Positions 7,733 to 17,044 are shown, numbered from the stretch's first letter. The stretch: DNA of 33,246 bases from Microcystis wesenbergii FACHB-1317 (GCF_014696875.1 NZ_JACJQV010000199.1:1-33246); one strand, 5' to 3'. The notes: generated by a model from the sequence alone, not told the origin. Made by a program: numbers and translations.

Positions 7733-8974
7733 ATGACCACTTCTCCTGTTCCTCAAGGGGACGATTTTAGCGATCGCCCAATCCGTCCCGTACAGTATCG
7801 GGATTTGGAAGACATTGAAGCTTTAACCCTAGATGACTTCGATGAGGATATTGATCGTCGCGCCCAAAATTTCCGCACGCAGGTGCAACGGGTGCGGCCT
7901 TGGTTTGGGTTGTTTAAAATTCTCAGTTTTTTTCCCAATCCTCTGCAACACCGTTTTCATGTCTATGTGGCCGAGTCCCTGGCCAATCGGGGAGAAGAAG
8001 GGAAAATTCGCGGGGCCATCCAAGTCACTCCTTTTAATAGTAGTCGCAGCACTTGGCGGGTGGAACAGGTGCGGGTGCATCCGGCGGAGTCTTTAGGCGA
8101 ACCCAAGGGCATCGGGGCGCAATTACTGCGTTATTGTCTAGAAACGGTTTGGGAAGCGCGCACCTGGGTGTTAGAGGTTAATATCAATCAAAAGGACAGT
8201 TTAGCCCTTTTTCGGCAACACGGTTTTCAGCCTTTGGCAGAATTAACCTATTGGTCTTTACCGCCGCAATTATTACAGGAATTGAGCAAACAAGAGGCAG
8301 ATTTACCGAATTTACTGCCTGTGAGCAATGCTGACGCTCAATTGCTCTATCAGTTAGATTGTGTGTCTATGCCACCGTTACTGCGTCAGGTATTTGATCG
8401 CCATATCCAGGATTTTAAAATCAGTTTAGTTGATAGTTTGTTCGGTCGCTGTCAAAGTTGGTGCGGCGGTCCGCAAATTAGTCGCGGTTACGTTTTTGAA
8501 CCACAACGAAAAGCGGCGATCGGTTATTTTGAATTAATCCTATCTAACCAAGATGAGCGACCCCATCAAGCGAAATTAATTGTCCATCCCGCCTACACTT
8601 GGCTCTATCCTAAGTTATTGATCCAGATGGCCCAGATCACGCACAAGTATGTCCCTCGATCGCTAGAGTTGATATCGGCTGATTATCAGCACGAAAGACG
8701 GGAATATCTGGAACAATTGGGAGCAATCCGCAGTTCCCACACCCTGATGATGTCGCGCTCGGTATGGCACAAAATCCGCGAAACTAAGCCGGAAAATTCC
8801 GCCCTGGCAGAAATGCTGCAGGGTTTACAACCGGTGCCGCGAACTCCTATCCCTAGTCGGATGTCTTGGTTAAAATGGCCTAATAATCCCCCCCTAGACT
8901 CCCTCGACAGTACGGGGGAACTTCCCCCAGTCAAACCGCCCTCGGAACCCCCCGATCAGGGGCATCCAGTGTGA
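7733..8974 (+). CDS. GNAT-family N-acetyltransferase
   Basis: 413 residues, much longer than a single GNAT domain. The acetyl-CoA-binding motif A is visible in the first half: a strand WRVEQVRVHP (residues about 104-113), then GIGAQLLRYCLE, the pyrophosphate-binding loop and helix, and the usual NxxSLALFRQHGFQ segment further on. The second half (about 185-360) has no clear motif and may be a degenerate second GNAT domain. The last 50 residues are Pro-rich. The stop codon overlaps the ATG of ruvX (TGATG), so the two genes are translationally coupled. The substrate is unknown. Confidence 0.75.
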   Translation: MTTSPVPQGDDFSDRPIRPVQYRDLEDIEALTLDDFDEDIDRRAQNFRTQVQRVRPWFGLFKILSFFPNPLQHRFHVYVAESLANRGEEGKIRGAIQVTPFNSSRSTWRVEQVRVHPAESLGEPKGIGAQLLRYCLETVWEARTWVLEVNINQKDSLALFRQHGFQPLAELTYWSLPPQLLQELSKQEADLPNLLPVSNADAQLLYQLDCVSMPPLLRQVFDRHIQDFKISLVDSLFGRCQSWCGGPQISRGYVFEPQRKAAIGYFELILSNQDERPHQAKLIVHPAYTWLYPKLLIQMAQITHKYVPRSLELISADYQHERREYLEQLGAIRSSHTLMMSRSVWHKIRETKPENSALAEMLQGLQPVPRTPIPSRMSWLKWPNNPPLDSLDSTGELPPVKPPSEPPDQGHPV

Positions 8975-9408
8975 TGGAAAGAGTCGCCGCTTTGGGCTTA
9001 GATATCGGCAAAAAACGGGTAGGAGTGGCAGGCTGTGACGGCACCGGTTTAATCGCCACCGGTTTGACCACGATTATCCGTTCTTCCTTTGTTGCTGAGG
9101 TAGCACAGTTTGAGGCGATTGTCAAGGAAAGAAATATTAAGATTTTGGTAGCGGGACTGCCCTATACCATGGCGGGAGAGTTAGGATTTCAGGCTAAACA
9201 GGTACAAAAATACGCCCAGAAACTAGCGATCTGCTTGGATTTGCCCCTCGAATACATTGATGAGCGTTGCACGTCCCTAGAGGCGGAAGAATTCTTAAAA
9301 GCCAAAAAACAGTTTTCCTCTTGGGATAAGGGAGCGATCGATCGGGAAGCGGCGGCGATTATTTTACAACAATGGCTTGATCGCCGACGGCATCGACAAC
9401 GCATCTAA
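8974..9408 (+). CDS. ruvX: putative pre-16S rRNA nuclease / Holliday junction resolvase-like YqgF
   Basis: 144 residues, the normal length for YqgF/RuvX, with the RNase H-like fold. LGLDIGKKRVGVA gives the first acidic residue (Asp10); VAGLPYTMAGELG is the family's conserved glycine-rich strand; YIDERCTSLEAEE carries the second acidic site; and KGAIDREAAAIILQQWL gives the last Asp and closing helix. In E. coli the homologue trims the 5' end of 16S rRNA; a resolvase role has also been proposed. The ATG at 8974 overlaps the upstream GNAT stop codon; the GTG one codon earlier is less likely. Confidence 0.9.
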   Translation: MERVAALGLDIGKKRVGVAGCDGTGLIATGLTTIIRSSFVAEVAQFEAIVKERNIKILVAGLPYTMAGELGFQAKQVQKYAQKLAICLDLPLEYIDERCTSLEAEEFLKAKKQFSSWDKGAIDREAAAIILQQWLDRRRHRQRI

Positions 9409-9417
9409 AAGCAGTTG

Positions 9418-9708
9418 TCATCGCCCGTCTCGCTCTTGGCGAATCAATACCGTACTGTCTAGCCATTCCACATCATTGGGGAATTCCCGATAGCGTTGTT
9501 TGACTGCCTCGATCAAAGCGGGAATCGACTGGCAGCGGCGATCGGGAGTTTGAGAGTTTTCTGGCGATGCGGACAAGTTCGGACTAGCTTCTGATTCCGG
9601 CGACGACAAGAGACGTGTGGCTAGAAATTCGGTAAAATCCAAGACCTCTCTCTGTTTGTCTGGCGGCAAATCACGCCATCTCGATAGCAATAACTGTTCG
9701 CTGTTCAT
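9418..9708 (-). CDS. DUF2281-like small protein (possible antitoxin-type)
   Basis: 96 residues from the ATG at 9706-9708. The N-terminal segment, WRDLPPDKQREVLDFTEFLATRL (residues 11-33), is the typical LPxxxQxEVLDFxEFL helix pair of DUF2281 proteins, many of which sit beside PIN toxins as antitoxins. The middle is Ser/Pro-rich and the C-terminal 40 residues are a separate helical part. No toxin gene adjoins it: apcF lies upstream and ruvX is convergent, so it is either a solitary antitoxin-like gene or has another role. Confidence 0.6.
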   Translation of the reverse strand: MNSEQLLLSRWRDLPPDKQREVLDFTEFLATRLLSSPESEASPNLSASPENSQTPDRRCQSIPALIEAVKQRYREFPNDVEWLDSTVLIRQERDGR

Positions 9709-9753
9709 CAAAAGAATCCACTAAGAAACTCGGTCACTGATTGAACGAACAAA

Positions 9754-9786
9754 ACTGATAACTGATAACTGATAACTGATAACTGA
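9754..9786. repeat. heptamer tandem repeat (ACTGATA)n
   Basis: Four full copies of ACTGATA plus ACTGA. It is the reverse complement of the TATCAGT/TTATCAG heptamer seen at 16999 and 23561. It lies directly after the 3' end of apcF. It resembles the short tandemly repeated (STRR) sequences known from cyanobacteria. Confidence 0.9.
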
Positions 9787-9788
9787 AT

Positions 9789-10298
9789 TTAGATAGACAC
9801 TTCGCTTAATTCGCGAGTGAGATGATCAAAGGGTTCAGCGATCAAAGAGGTGTCGGCAATACCCGCCTCAACAGCCATGGTTTGAATCATTTCGCTCATG
9901 ATTTGGATACCGCGCACCGTCGGACCGATGGGAACACCGAGGGAATTATAGGTTTCCCGCAGTCCTTGCAGTACCCGCTCATCTAGAACATTAGTATCGG
10001 CAGCCACCAGCGCATAACTGGCATAGCGGAGATAGTAATCCATATCCCGCAGACAGGCAGAATAACGACGGGTGGTGTAGGCATTACCCCCGGCGCGGAT
10101 CAATTCGGGAACTTCTTCAAATAGACGAATCGCCGCCCCACGCACGAGCGCCGCCGAATTAGCGTTAATGAGGGCGGCGGCAGCTAGACGGGCAGTTCCC
10201 GAGGCAAAATATTGTTTAAGATTATCGATCGCATCTCGATCGAGATAACGTCCGGTGACATCGTATTTTCTAATCAGGCTAGTTACCGCGTCTCGCAT
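9789..10298 (-). CDS. apcF: allophycocyanin beta-18 subunit
   Basis: 169 residues from the ATG at 10296-10298, the exact family length; GGGAG lies about ten bases upstream. It has the globin-like phycobiliprotein fold. Cys82, in YSACLRDMDYYLRYASYAL, is the phycocyanobilin attachment site, and Asn72 in GGNAYTTRR is the position that is gamma-N-methylated in beta-type subunits. The sequence fits ApcF (beta-18), a minor phycobilisome core subunit beside the ApcE linker in the terminal-emitter trimers, better than ApcB. Reading back to 10382 would add 28 residues with no counterpart in the family, so that part is leader. It is monocistronic here, away from the main apcABC genes. Confidence 0.92.
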   Translation of the reverse strand: MRDAVTSLIRKYDVTGRYLDRDAIDNLKQYFASGTARLAAAALINANSAALVRGAAIRLFEEVPELIRAGGNAYTTRRYSACLRDMDYYLRYASYALVAADTNVLDERVLQGLRETYNSLGVPIGPTVRGIQIMSEMIQTMAVEAGIADTSLIAEPFDHLTRELSEVSI

Positions 10299-10480
10299 TA
10301 TTAAGTTTCTCCCAACAGCAATAAAGACATTTTTGAGTTTCGCTTTATTTATAATCTCACAGGGTTGAACTTCGGGGGACATCCCCAGTCTAACTCTCTT
10401 GCTTGTCTAACAATTTGTTGTTTTTTTGAGACATTTCTTTACATTTAAGGCATTGGCTGGACCGGCGCTGGGTGGCGGAA

Positions 10481-11620
10481 TTATCCTTTATTAGTCGAGG
10501 TAGTGGACGAGGCACTCAAAATAACGAGATTATCCCGATGAATAATGGTTTCTGCGGCCATATAACCTAATAAACTGGCAATACGCTCGGAATGTTGACC
10601 TTTCACTCGATCGATCTCCTCACTACTATAATTAACAATTCCCCGGGCCAATTCCCGGCCTTCTCGATCGCACAATTGCACCGATTCCGAGGCGCTAAAT
10701 TCCCCCTCCACTTTGGTAATCCCGGCCGCGAGGAGAGATTTTCCCCCCTGACAAATGGCTTGAATCGCCCCCGCATCGAGATAGATTTGACCCATGGGCA
10801 TTAGTCCGTAGGCGATCCAGCGTTTGCGGGCGTTATCACTGCGTTTTTGTGCTTCAAAACGGGTTCCGATCGCCTCTCCTGCCATAATTTTTAAGATATT
10901 GCTGGGCTGCCGTCCCCTAGTAATCGCCATTTCTACCCCGGCGCTGGTGGCAATTCGGGCCGCTGCCAATTTAGTCGCCATACCCCCGGTCCCCCACTGA
11001 CTGCCACTACTACCGGCATCGATCGATAGTTGCGCTAATTCCGCGGGAGTAACTCGGGCAATGGCCGCCGCTTCGGGAAATAACCGCGGATCGGCACTGT
11101 AGAGGCGATCCACATCGGTGAGGATAAATAACCAGTCAGCCTCGATTAAACTGGCCACAAGGGCTGATAAAGTGTCATTATCGCCGAATTTTAACTCATC
11201 GATCGCCACCGTGTCATTTTCGTTGACAATGGCAATCACCCCTAATTCAAACAAAGCCTGAAAGGTATTATAGGCGTTGACATAACAGGTGCGTTCCATC
11301 AATTCGGGACGGGTGAGCAAAATTTGGGCGATCGGTTGACCAAGACTGGTAAAGAGGTCATCATAGATCCGCATCAGACGACCTTGACCGACGGCAGCGA
11401 TCGCTTGTTTGAGGGCGATTTTTTTCGGTCTTTCCTGTATTCCCAGACGACGGCAGCCCACCCCGACGGCCCCGGAAGATACTAATACCACCCGATGACC
11501 GGCAGCGCGCAACCGGGTGAGGACTTCCACTAAAGCGGCGATCGTGGAGAGGGATAATTGGCCGGTTTCATTATCGGTCAAACTGGAAGTACCGATTTTG
11601 ATCACTATGGTTTGGTTCAT
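10481..11620 (-). CDS. proB: glutamate 5-kinase
   Basis: 379 residues from the ATG at 11618-11620. It catalyses the first step of proline synthesis, glutamate + ATP to glutamyl 5-phosphate. The amino-acid kinase domain (residues 1-260) shows VIKIGTSSL at the N-terminus, [11 protein letters not shown], the substrate loop [31 protein letters not shown], and [19 protein letters not shown] domain follows from about residue 275 to 365, as in long bacterial ProB. In the family, proline inhibits through the kinase domain. proA is not in the window. The gap to recJ upstream holds a large palindromic repeat, so the two may be transcribed separately. Confidence 0.95.
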   Translation of the reverse strand: MNQTIVIKIGTSSLTDNETGQLSLSTIAALVEVLTRLRAAGHRVVLVSSGAVGVGCRRLGIQERPKKIALKQAIAAVGQGRLMRIYDDLFTSLGQPIAQILLTRPELMERTCYVNAYNTFQALFELGVIAIVNENDTVAIDELKFGDNDTLSALVASLIEADWLFILTDVDRLYSADPRLFPEAAAIARVTPAELAQLSIDAGSSGSQWGTGGMATKLAAARIATSAGVEMAITRGRQPSNILKIMAGEAIGTRFEAQKRSDNARKRWIAYGLMPMGQIYLDAGAIQAICQGGKSLLAAGITKVEGEFSASESVQLCDREGRELARGIVNYSSEEIDRVKGQHSERIASLLGYMAAETIIHRDNLVILSASSTTSTNKG

Positions 11621-11680
11621 CGTCAAGGCGCTTTTTTTGGAGGTTTTGCTAAGTAGGTAGGCGTTAAAAATTATCAGACA

Positions 11681-11738
11681 CCCCCGTTATCAAGGGTAGG
11701 GTTGATTCATGAATCAACCCTACCTTATTAAGGGGGGC
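11681..11738. repeat. 58-bp imperfect palindrome with a 30-bp perfect core
   Basis: The core at 11695-11724 is a perfect palindrome (arms GGTAGGGTTGATTCA / TGAATCAACCCTACC). Outside it the arms continue imperfectly as CCCCCGTTATCAAGG and CCTTATTAAGGGGGG. The element fills the gap between recJ and proB. It could form a long hairpin in RNA or a cruciform in DNA, and looks like a small dispersed repeat rather than an ordinary terminator, since no T-run follows the stem on either strand. Confidence 0.8.
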
Positions 11739-11788
11739 AGGGGGGATCGAACCTAAAATCGATTTTTAATTTAATTATAACCAGCTAC

Positions 11789-13753
11789 TTAGATAGCCAA
11801 AGCTTTGATGGCAACTTTAATTAAAGTATAAAAACGGGGTTCAGTGACGTTGACTTCTCTAGCTTGTTGCCGATTTTTGCCTAATAAACCAATGCGCTGC
11901 CCTTTCTGCACGACTAAAATATCGCCCTGTTCATTTTTGATGCGAATCTCGTTTAAATCACCCCAAAAACTACATTGATACATTTTATCGGCGTGCATAA
12001 AAATTGCTTTTTTAACATTATCATTTTCTTGGGGTAATCGCACTCCCACTAATTCAATTTCTATGGTTGTATTACCATTCCAAGTATTTTCTTTGAGTTT
12101 ATAGGCAATATCTAAACGAGTTGGTAAAGGACAATATTCGCCCCAACGCCATGCTAGGGCTTGAATTTTGGTATCATCCCTTTGAGCCAGCAATAATTTT
12201 AAATGATTTTTTCCGATGGTTTTCTGTTCCACTACTCGCACGTTAGGAGTCCAAAAAACGGGTAATTCATTGCCGATTCCCCAGGGTTGCAAACTATCAA
12301 TTTGTTGAAAAAGTTCCAGGGTAATTTGTTTAAAGTCGATGATAGTATCAATTTTAATTAAAGGTTTTAATTGTTCTATTTGTAAAATTTTGTGAGAAAA
12401 TTGACTTAATCTTTGTTTAAATGCTAGTAAATTAGCTGTGGGTAAACTAAAACCCCCCGCCATTTTATGACCGCCAAATTTTCCTAGTAAATCTTGGCAA
12501 AATTGCAGGGCTTCAAAAACGTGAAATTCTTCAATTCCTCTGGCAGATCCGCGAATTTTACCCGCATCTTCTTCCTCGTAAGTACCGATAAAAACTGGCA
12601 CTCCGTAGCGTTCCACCAAACGGGAGGCCACAATACCAATTACCCCATGATGCCAATCTTTTTCCACTAATACTAAAACTCGATCTTGTTGCCAAAGAAT
12701 CGGAGTTTCTTCCACTAATTTAATCGCTTCTTCTTCAATTTTTTCGCACAATTCTTGACGGGTACGATTAATTTGTTCGCACTGCATCGCTCTTTCTAAG
12801 GCAATTCCTGCCTCATCGGTGGTTAATAATTCAATAACTATCTGGGGATCACCAATTCTGCCAATGGCATTAATTCTCGGCCCCAATTTAAAGCCAATAT
12901 CATCCGGTTGTAATTGCTTTTGTTCCTCGCTAATTCCCGCTATTTGCATGAGGGATTGAATCCCGACTAATTGGGATTTGGGTAATTTTCTTAAACCCCG
13001 TTTTAACCAGCGACGATTTACCCCGATTAATGGGGCTAAATCTGCTATAGTGCCTAGGGTAAATAATGCTAATAATGACTCGGTTAATCCCTGTAATTTA
13101 CCCATTTTTTGGGCAGTTGTCACCGCTAAAATATAGGCGACTCCCACCCCCGCTAATCCCTGATAGGGAGAGTTCGGGGTTAATAATTTCGGGTTGAGAA
13201 TAGCGGAGGCATTTGGTAAAATTGGCGGCAGATCGTGATGATCGGTGATAATAACTTTTAATCCTAATTCTATCGCTAGGGCGATCGGTTCGTGAGCGGA
13301 AATACCATTATCAACGGTGAGAATCAATCCGACTCCCGATTCGGCAAATTCTTCGACAATGCGCTGATTAATTCCGTATCCCTCTTTCATGCGACTGGGT
13401 ATGGCATGATTTACCCTAGCGCCGAGATGTCTTAAGGCTCTTAACAGTAAAGATGTACTGGTCATGCCATCGGCATCGTAGTCCCCACAGATAGCAATTT
13501 TATCGCCTCTAGCGATCGCTTTTACTAATAAATTGACACTTTTTTCTAAGTCGGGAAATTCTCCCAGGGGAGAGGGTAAGGTATCCACTTCAGGATCTAT
13601 ATAAGTTTTAGCTATTTCTGGGGTATCAATACCGCGATTAATTAAGATAGTTGCTAATAAGGATGATAGTCCCATTTCTCGCGCTAAACCCTCGATTTTT
13701 TCGGGATTAGTTGCGGCAATATACCAGCGTTGGATGGGATATTTGTAGTCCAT
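11789..13753 (-). CDS. recJ: single-stranded-DNA-specific exonuclease RecJ
   Basis: 654 residues. The DHH phosphoesterase core is complete: motif I ICGDYDADGMTSTSLLLRAL (Asp91, Asp93, Asp95), motif II LTVDNGISAHEPI (Asp148), motif III ITDHHDLPP (the DHH triad at 171-173), and motif IV GPRINAIGRIGDP near residue 300. The DHHA1 part has GKFGGHKMAGGFSLP near residue 425. The OB-like C-terminal domain runs on to about 560, followed by an extra 90 residues, as in other cyanobacterial RecJ proteins. The enzyme degrades single-stranded DNA 5' to 3' in RecF-type recombination and mismatch repair. Confidence 0.95.
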   Translation of the reverse strand: MDYKYPIQRWYIAATNPEKIEGLAREMGLSSLLATILINRGIDTPEIAKTYIDPEVDTLPSPLGEFPDLEKSVNLLVKAIARGDKIAICGDYDADGMTSTSLLLRALRHLGARVNHAIPSRMKEGYGINQRIVEEFAESGVGLILTVDNGISAHEPIALAIELGLKVIITDHHDLPPILPNASAILNPKLLTPNSPYQGLAGVGVAYILAVTTAQKMGKLQGLTESLLALFTLGTIADLAPLIGVNRRWLKRGLRKLPKSQLVGIQSLMQIAGISEEQKQLQPDDIGFKLGPRINAIGRIGDPQIVIELLTTDEAGIALERAMQCEQINRTRQELCEKIEEEAIKLVEETPILWQQDRVLVLVEKDWHHGVIGIVASRLVERYGVPVFIGTYEEEDAGKIRGSARGIEEFHVFEALQFCQDLLGKFGGHKMAGGFSLPTANLLAFKQRLSQFSHKILQIEQLKPLIKIDTIIDFKQITLELFQQIDSLQPWGIGNELPVFWTPNVRVVEQKTIGKNHLKLLLAQRDDTKIQALAWRWGEYCPLPTRLDIAYKLKENTWNGNTTIEIELVGVRLPQENDNVKKAIFMHADKMYQCSFWGDLNEIRIKNEQGDILVVQKGQRIGLLGKNRQQAREVNVTEPRFYTLIKVAIKALAI

Positions 13754-13770
13754 TTTTTGTTAAGTAAAAA

Positions 13771-13802
13771 GGTAGGGTGCGTTAGGGAAGCGTAACGCAC
13801 TA
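13771..13802. repeat. small hairpin repeat between recJ and the secreted-protein genes
   Basis: GTAGGGTGCGTTA then GGGAAGC then GTAACGCAC: GTGCGTTA (13778-13785) pairs perfectly with TAACGCAC (13793-13800). This GTGCGTTA/TAACGCAC hairpin type is a common dispersed sequence in cyanobacterial genomes. It lies between the stop codon of the 13813 gene and the recJ start and could also end transcripts. Confidence 0.6.
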
Positions 13803-13812
13803 AAAACAAGGG

Positions 13813-14454
13813 TTAAAAGCGGATTTGGATAGCCCCAGCGGGAGGTTGAAAGGGGAGATTATTATTATTAATTCTCAGGGGAGAAGCAGGTACTACCTGC
13901 ACATTTGGGGTGGTGGGTTGACTTTCGTTGGTACTCAGTAAAGTCAATTGATTAATACTAGAATTAATCGCAAATTGTTGGGTAATGACTCCCGACGGAC
14001 AACAGGAAGGATCCCGGGGGAGAAATCTTCTCATATTGACGGTGATCGTACCATCTTTAGCACTCAGATTATCGACAATTACTCGATCGGCTAACAGGAC
14101 AGTATCGGTGTTAGTGGCAGTACCGTTATTATCAATCACTAGGGCTAAGTAATGTAATTGCTGTTGATTTCTAGTAATCACTCTTAACACGACAATACCA
14201 TCAGTCCTTTGATCATTATTATAGTCCCCCATCAAAGCTTCTCGACTGACTTGCACTCCTAAAATCTCTCCCTCATTGGATTGAAAAATACCATCGCTGA
14301 CAATTACGGAACCCCGATTGGGAATGTTATAGACGGTATTCCTTAAATTATCCACGCTCAGGGGTGTAGATTGGGCAAGTAAGGGCAGAGAATTATTTAA
14401 TAGTAAACTGATACCTAGGAGAATAGATTGAGGTAAAATTGCTAATTTAATCAT
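13813..14454 (-). CDS. exported protein of unknown function (second gene of pair)
   Basis: 213 residues, not recognised. A Sec signal peptide spans residues about 1-27 (hydrophobic core SILLGISLLLNN, likely cleavage after LLAQ). The mature part has a beta-rich region with an Asp-rich loop, MGDYNNDQRTDGIVVL (residues about 70-85), that could bind calcium, and a later RRFLPRDPSCCPSG segment with a Cys-Cys pair. The last 40 residues are Pro/Asn-rich. Its ATG overlaps the stop codon of the upstream exported-protein gene (ATGA), so the two are coupled. The protein is probably periplasmic or outer-membrane facing. Confidence 0.65.
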   Translation of the reverse strand: MIKLAILPQSILLGISLLLNNSLPLLAQSTPLSVDNLRNTVYNIPNRGSVIVSDGIFQSNEGEILGVQVSREALMGDYNNDQRTDGIVVLRVITRNQQQLHYLALVIDNNGTATNTDTVLLADRVIVDNLSAKDGTITVNMRRFLPRDPSCCPSGVITQQFAINSSINQLTLLSTNESQPTTPNVQVVPASPLRINNNNLPFQPPAGAIQIRF

Positions 14455-14912
14455 GGTTTTGATGGGTTGGGTATATTTTCTTGAGTATCGAATAACTGCA
14501 CGTTATTAATGGTACAAACCATCCCCTGTTGTGCGGCTAATTTATCTCGCCATTGCCTTAATTGTTGTTGACCATTACTACCATTTAACCAGTAAACTGT
14601 CAAGATGCCGAGGGTTTGTTCTGGTTCACAGGAAAAGCTGAGAGTTTGATCGGGTATATCGGTATTTCCTTCACCACATTGCCAACCTTGTTTTTCAATT
14701 AATTCTTTCCAACCTTTCTCTTCTTTGGCAGCCACGGCAATGCGTTGATCTCCTCGGTTACAAACCCAATTTTTCTGCTGGGTGGGATCATTCGGTATGT
14801 CACCAAGATTGGGGGAATTTTGCTTAATTGGGGGCAGCGAGGGAACTTGAGCATGAACAGAAAAAATCGGTAGTATTAACCAAGTACCGATGAGCATTTT
14901 TAACAGTTTCAT
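14451..14912 (-). CDS. exported protein of unknown function (first gene of pair)
   Basis: 153 residues, not recognised. A signal peptide at residues 1-21 ends in HAQ. The mature protein has four cysteines (in NWVCNRGDQ, WQCGEGN, SFSCEPEQ and GMVCTINN), suggesting two disulfides in the periplasm. Tryptophans and a predicted alpha/beta mix suggest a small folded domain. The stop overlaps the ATG of the next gene by four bases (ATGA), and the two exported proteins probably work together or in one place. A 74-bp AT-rich gap separates the start from the histidine kinase gene upstream. Confidence 0.65.
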   Translation of the reverse strand: MKLLKMLIGTWLILPIFSVHAQVPSLPPIKQNSPNLGDIPNDPTQQKNWVCNRGDQRIAVAAKEEKGWKELIEKQGWQCGEGNTDIPDQTLSFSCEPEQTLGILTVYWLNGSNGQQQLRQWRDKLAAQQGMVCTINNVQLFDTQENIPNPSKP

Positions 14913-14986
14913 CCTTTAAAATTGCCATATTTAGGGATTTATGCCTTTAGAATATCACGTTTTTGAGGTATGGATAAAATACTCTC

Positions 14987-16996
14987 TTAAGATATGTTTA
15001 AATCTTTAATTATGGTTTCGATCGCATCAAAGGAAAATTCTCTGGCTAACTGTTGTAAACCTTGGGCAAGGGTAGCATAATCGGCGGGAATTTCTGCGGT
15101 TAGGGCGATAATTTTTTCATCATCACATTCTCGCGCCGCTTGTTGCAATTGTCTAATCCAGTCGGGACTGATTAATTTTAATAGGGATTGCAGGGAATCG
15201 AGGAAAACTGGCGAATAATTGGGCTGATTTGGCTCATTATCGGCATAAATATATTTTAATCCTAAATATTCGCTCATTTTTTGCCAGATAACTTCCTCTC
15301 GGAAAGGTTTACGCACGAAATCATCACAACCGGCGGCAATAACCAAGGCGCGATCCTCTTCAAAAGCGCTGGCAGTTAGGGCAATTATCACCGTTTTTCC
15401 GCGATTATCGGCCTCTAACTGCCGAATTTCCCTGGTTGCTTCGTAACCGTCTTTCACTGGCATTCTCATGTCCATCCAGATAAGATGAGGTTGCCATGCT
15501 TGCCAAATTGCGATCGCTTCTTGTCCATTAGCGGCCTCTTGCACGGATAATCCTAGGCTAGTCAGGAGTTTTAGCAACAGTAAACGGCTTTCTGGTCGAT
15601 CATCGACGACTAATATGCGATATTTAGGCTGATTTTCCGCTAAAGCGATCACTTTTGCCCTATTGGTTTCGGTTTTAATCTCATTTTCCCCCACTAAACC
15701 CACCTGAATATCAAAACTAAAAACACTTCCTTGACCCAGAATACTACTAACTCCGATCGCACCTCCCATCAACTCAACAAATTTTTTACTGATAGGTAAA
15801 CCCAATCCTGTCCCCTGTTGGGATTTTCGTCCCGTTTCTGTTTGGTTAAAGGGTTGAAATAGCTTATAAATCTCCTCTGGAGCGATTCCTGCGCCTGTAT
15901 CTTCAATTTCCCAGAGCAATCGCTGATAATCTCCTCTTTTCTCCCCTACTTTTCCCCGGAGAGTTACCCCTCCCGACTCGGTAAACTTCAATCCGTTACC
16001 CAAGAGATTGATGAACACCTGTCGCAATTTACTTTCATCAGTACATATATATTGAGGCAGATCGGAGCTGCGATCAAAAATTAAGCTTAAAGCTTTTGCC
16101 TGCGCTTGTGGACGGAGCATTTCGGCAATATTATCTAAAAGAGCGTATAAATCAAAATTACTAGGGTTAAAAACCGTTCTTCCTGCTTCTATCTTCGACA
16201 TCTCCAGAATATCGTTGATTAACTCTAGTAAATGTTCCCCGCTACGATTGACAATTTCCAAATATTGCCGATATTCACTGCTGATGCTGCTATCCCGGGA
16301 TATTAAGCGAGTAAAACCCAAGATAGCATTAAGAGGAGTGCGTAATTCGTGGCTCATGTTAGCTAGAAACTCACTTTTAGCTTTATTTGCCTTAACCGCC
16401 GCTTCCTTAGCTTCTTTTAACTCTTTTTCCGCTTCACATCTACTTTGTGCGATCGCAATTAATTCTCCCAGCAACCGCACAAAGGTGACATCTTCCCCTG
16501 TCCATTGCTTTTCTGCACTTGCATCCAATCCCAGATAACCCACCGTTATCCCGCAACTATCCCACATGGGAACGATTAAGAGACAGGGAGTAGAACTATG
16601 AGCGAGAATAGTTCTTTCAGGGATAGCAGTAGCGGGTAAATCGTCTAAAGAGTTCAGTTTAACTGGAATACCGTTTAATAATTGTTCGGAAAACCAGGGA
16701 AAGGTTTCCGTCGAGAGATTTTGTGATTGTTCCCGAATCGGGATAACTTGCGGATAGTCGGGGTGACAGTATTCATAAACCATACTCCACTGCTGACGAC
16801 AGGTGGAATATTGAATAATGTAACAGTGAGCGCTCTGGGTAAATTGACAGAGCAGTTCTAGGGTATGATCGATCGCCAAGTGGATATCTTGAGAAATTAG
16901 TAATCTTGTCACCCGTGAGAGAAAATTATCGCGATAGGCCTGCATTTCTAGGGCTTTTTCCCGTTTTTTAGACTCTAGTTCCTCAAAATCACTCAT
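14987..16996 (-). CDS. hybrid sensor histidine kinase with GAF and receiver domains
   Basis: 669 residues, no membrane segment, so a soluble sensor. A GAF-like domain covers residues about 40-185. A short coiled coil (187-208) leads to the HisKA box SHELRTPLN with phospho-acceptor His216. The HATPase domain shows the N box FINLLGNGLKF (328-338), G1 DTGAG (366-370) and G2 GTGLGLPISK (395-404). The receiver domain (460-580) has acidic Asp465/466, phospho-acceptor Asp509 in WMDMRMP and Lys563 in RKPF. About 90 residues follow, an Asp-rich helical tail that might be an HPt-like remnant, though no HPt His motif is evident. The GAF lacks the chromophore Cys context of phytochromes, so the ligand is unknown. 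A heptamer repeat array lies right upstream of the start. Confidence 0.9.
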   Translation of the reverse strand: MSDFEELESKKREKALEMQAYRDNFLSRVTRLLISQDIHLAIDHTLELLCQFTQSAHCYIIQYSTCRQQWSMVYEYCHPDYPQVIPIREQSQNLSTETFPWFSEQLLNGIPVKLNSLDDLPATAIPERTILAHSSTPCLLIVPMWDSCGITVGYLGLDASAEKQWTGEDVTFVRLLGELIAIAQSRCEAEKELKEAKEAAVKANKAKSEFLANMSHELRTPLNAILGFTRLISRDSSISSEYRQYLEIVNRSGEHLLELINDILEMSKIEAGRTVFNPSNFDLYALLDNIAEMLRPQAQAKALSLIFDRSSDLPQYICTDESKLRQVFINLLGNGLKFTESGGVTLRGKVGEKRGDYQRLLWEIEDTGAGIAPEEIYKLFQPFNQTETGRKSQQGTGLGLPISKKFVELMGGAIGVSSILGQGSVFSFDIQVGLVGENEIKTETNRAKVIALAENQPKYRILVVDDRPESRLLLLKLLTSLGLSVQEAANGQEAIAIWQAWQPHLIWMDMRMPVKDGYEATREIRQLEADNRGKTVIIALTASAFEEDRALVIAAGCDDFVRKPFREEVIWQKMSEYLGLKYIYADNEPNQPNYSPVFLDSLQSLLKLISPDWIRQLQQAARECDDEKIIALTAEIPADYATLAQGLQQLAREFSFDAIETIIKDLNIS

Positions 16997-16998
16997 AA

Positions 16999-17044
16999 TC
17001 AGTTATCAGTTATCAGTTATCAGTTATCAGTTATCAGTTATCAG
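16999..17044. repeat. heptamer tandem repeat (TCAGTTA)n
   Basis: Six full copies of TCAGTTA and a partial seventh, directly upstream of the histidine kinase start codon and in the gap to the divergent psb32-like gene. Same heptamer family as the arrays at 4406, 9754 and 23561. Confidence 0.9.

Noticed and set aside
9418-9708. Complete toxin-antitoxin pair
   Set aside because: Only the DUF2281-like antitoxin-type gene is present; no PIN or other toxin adjoins it.
10299-10382. 28-residue N-terminal extension of apcF
   Set aside because: Family members begin at MRDAVT, and a GGGAG site fits the ATG at 10298.
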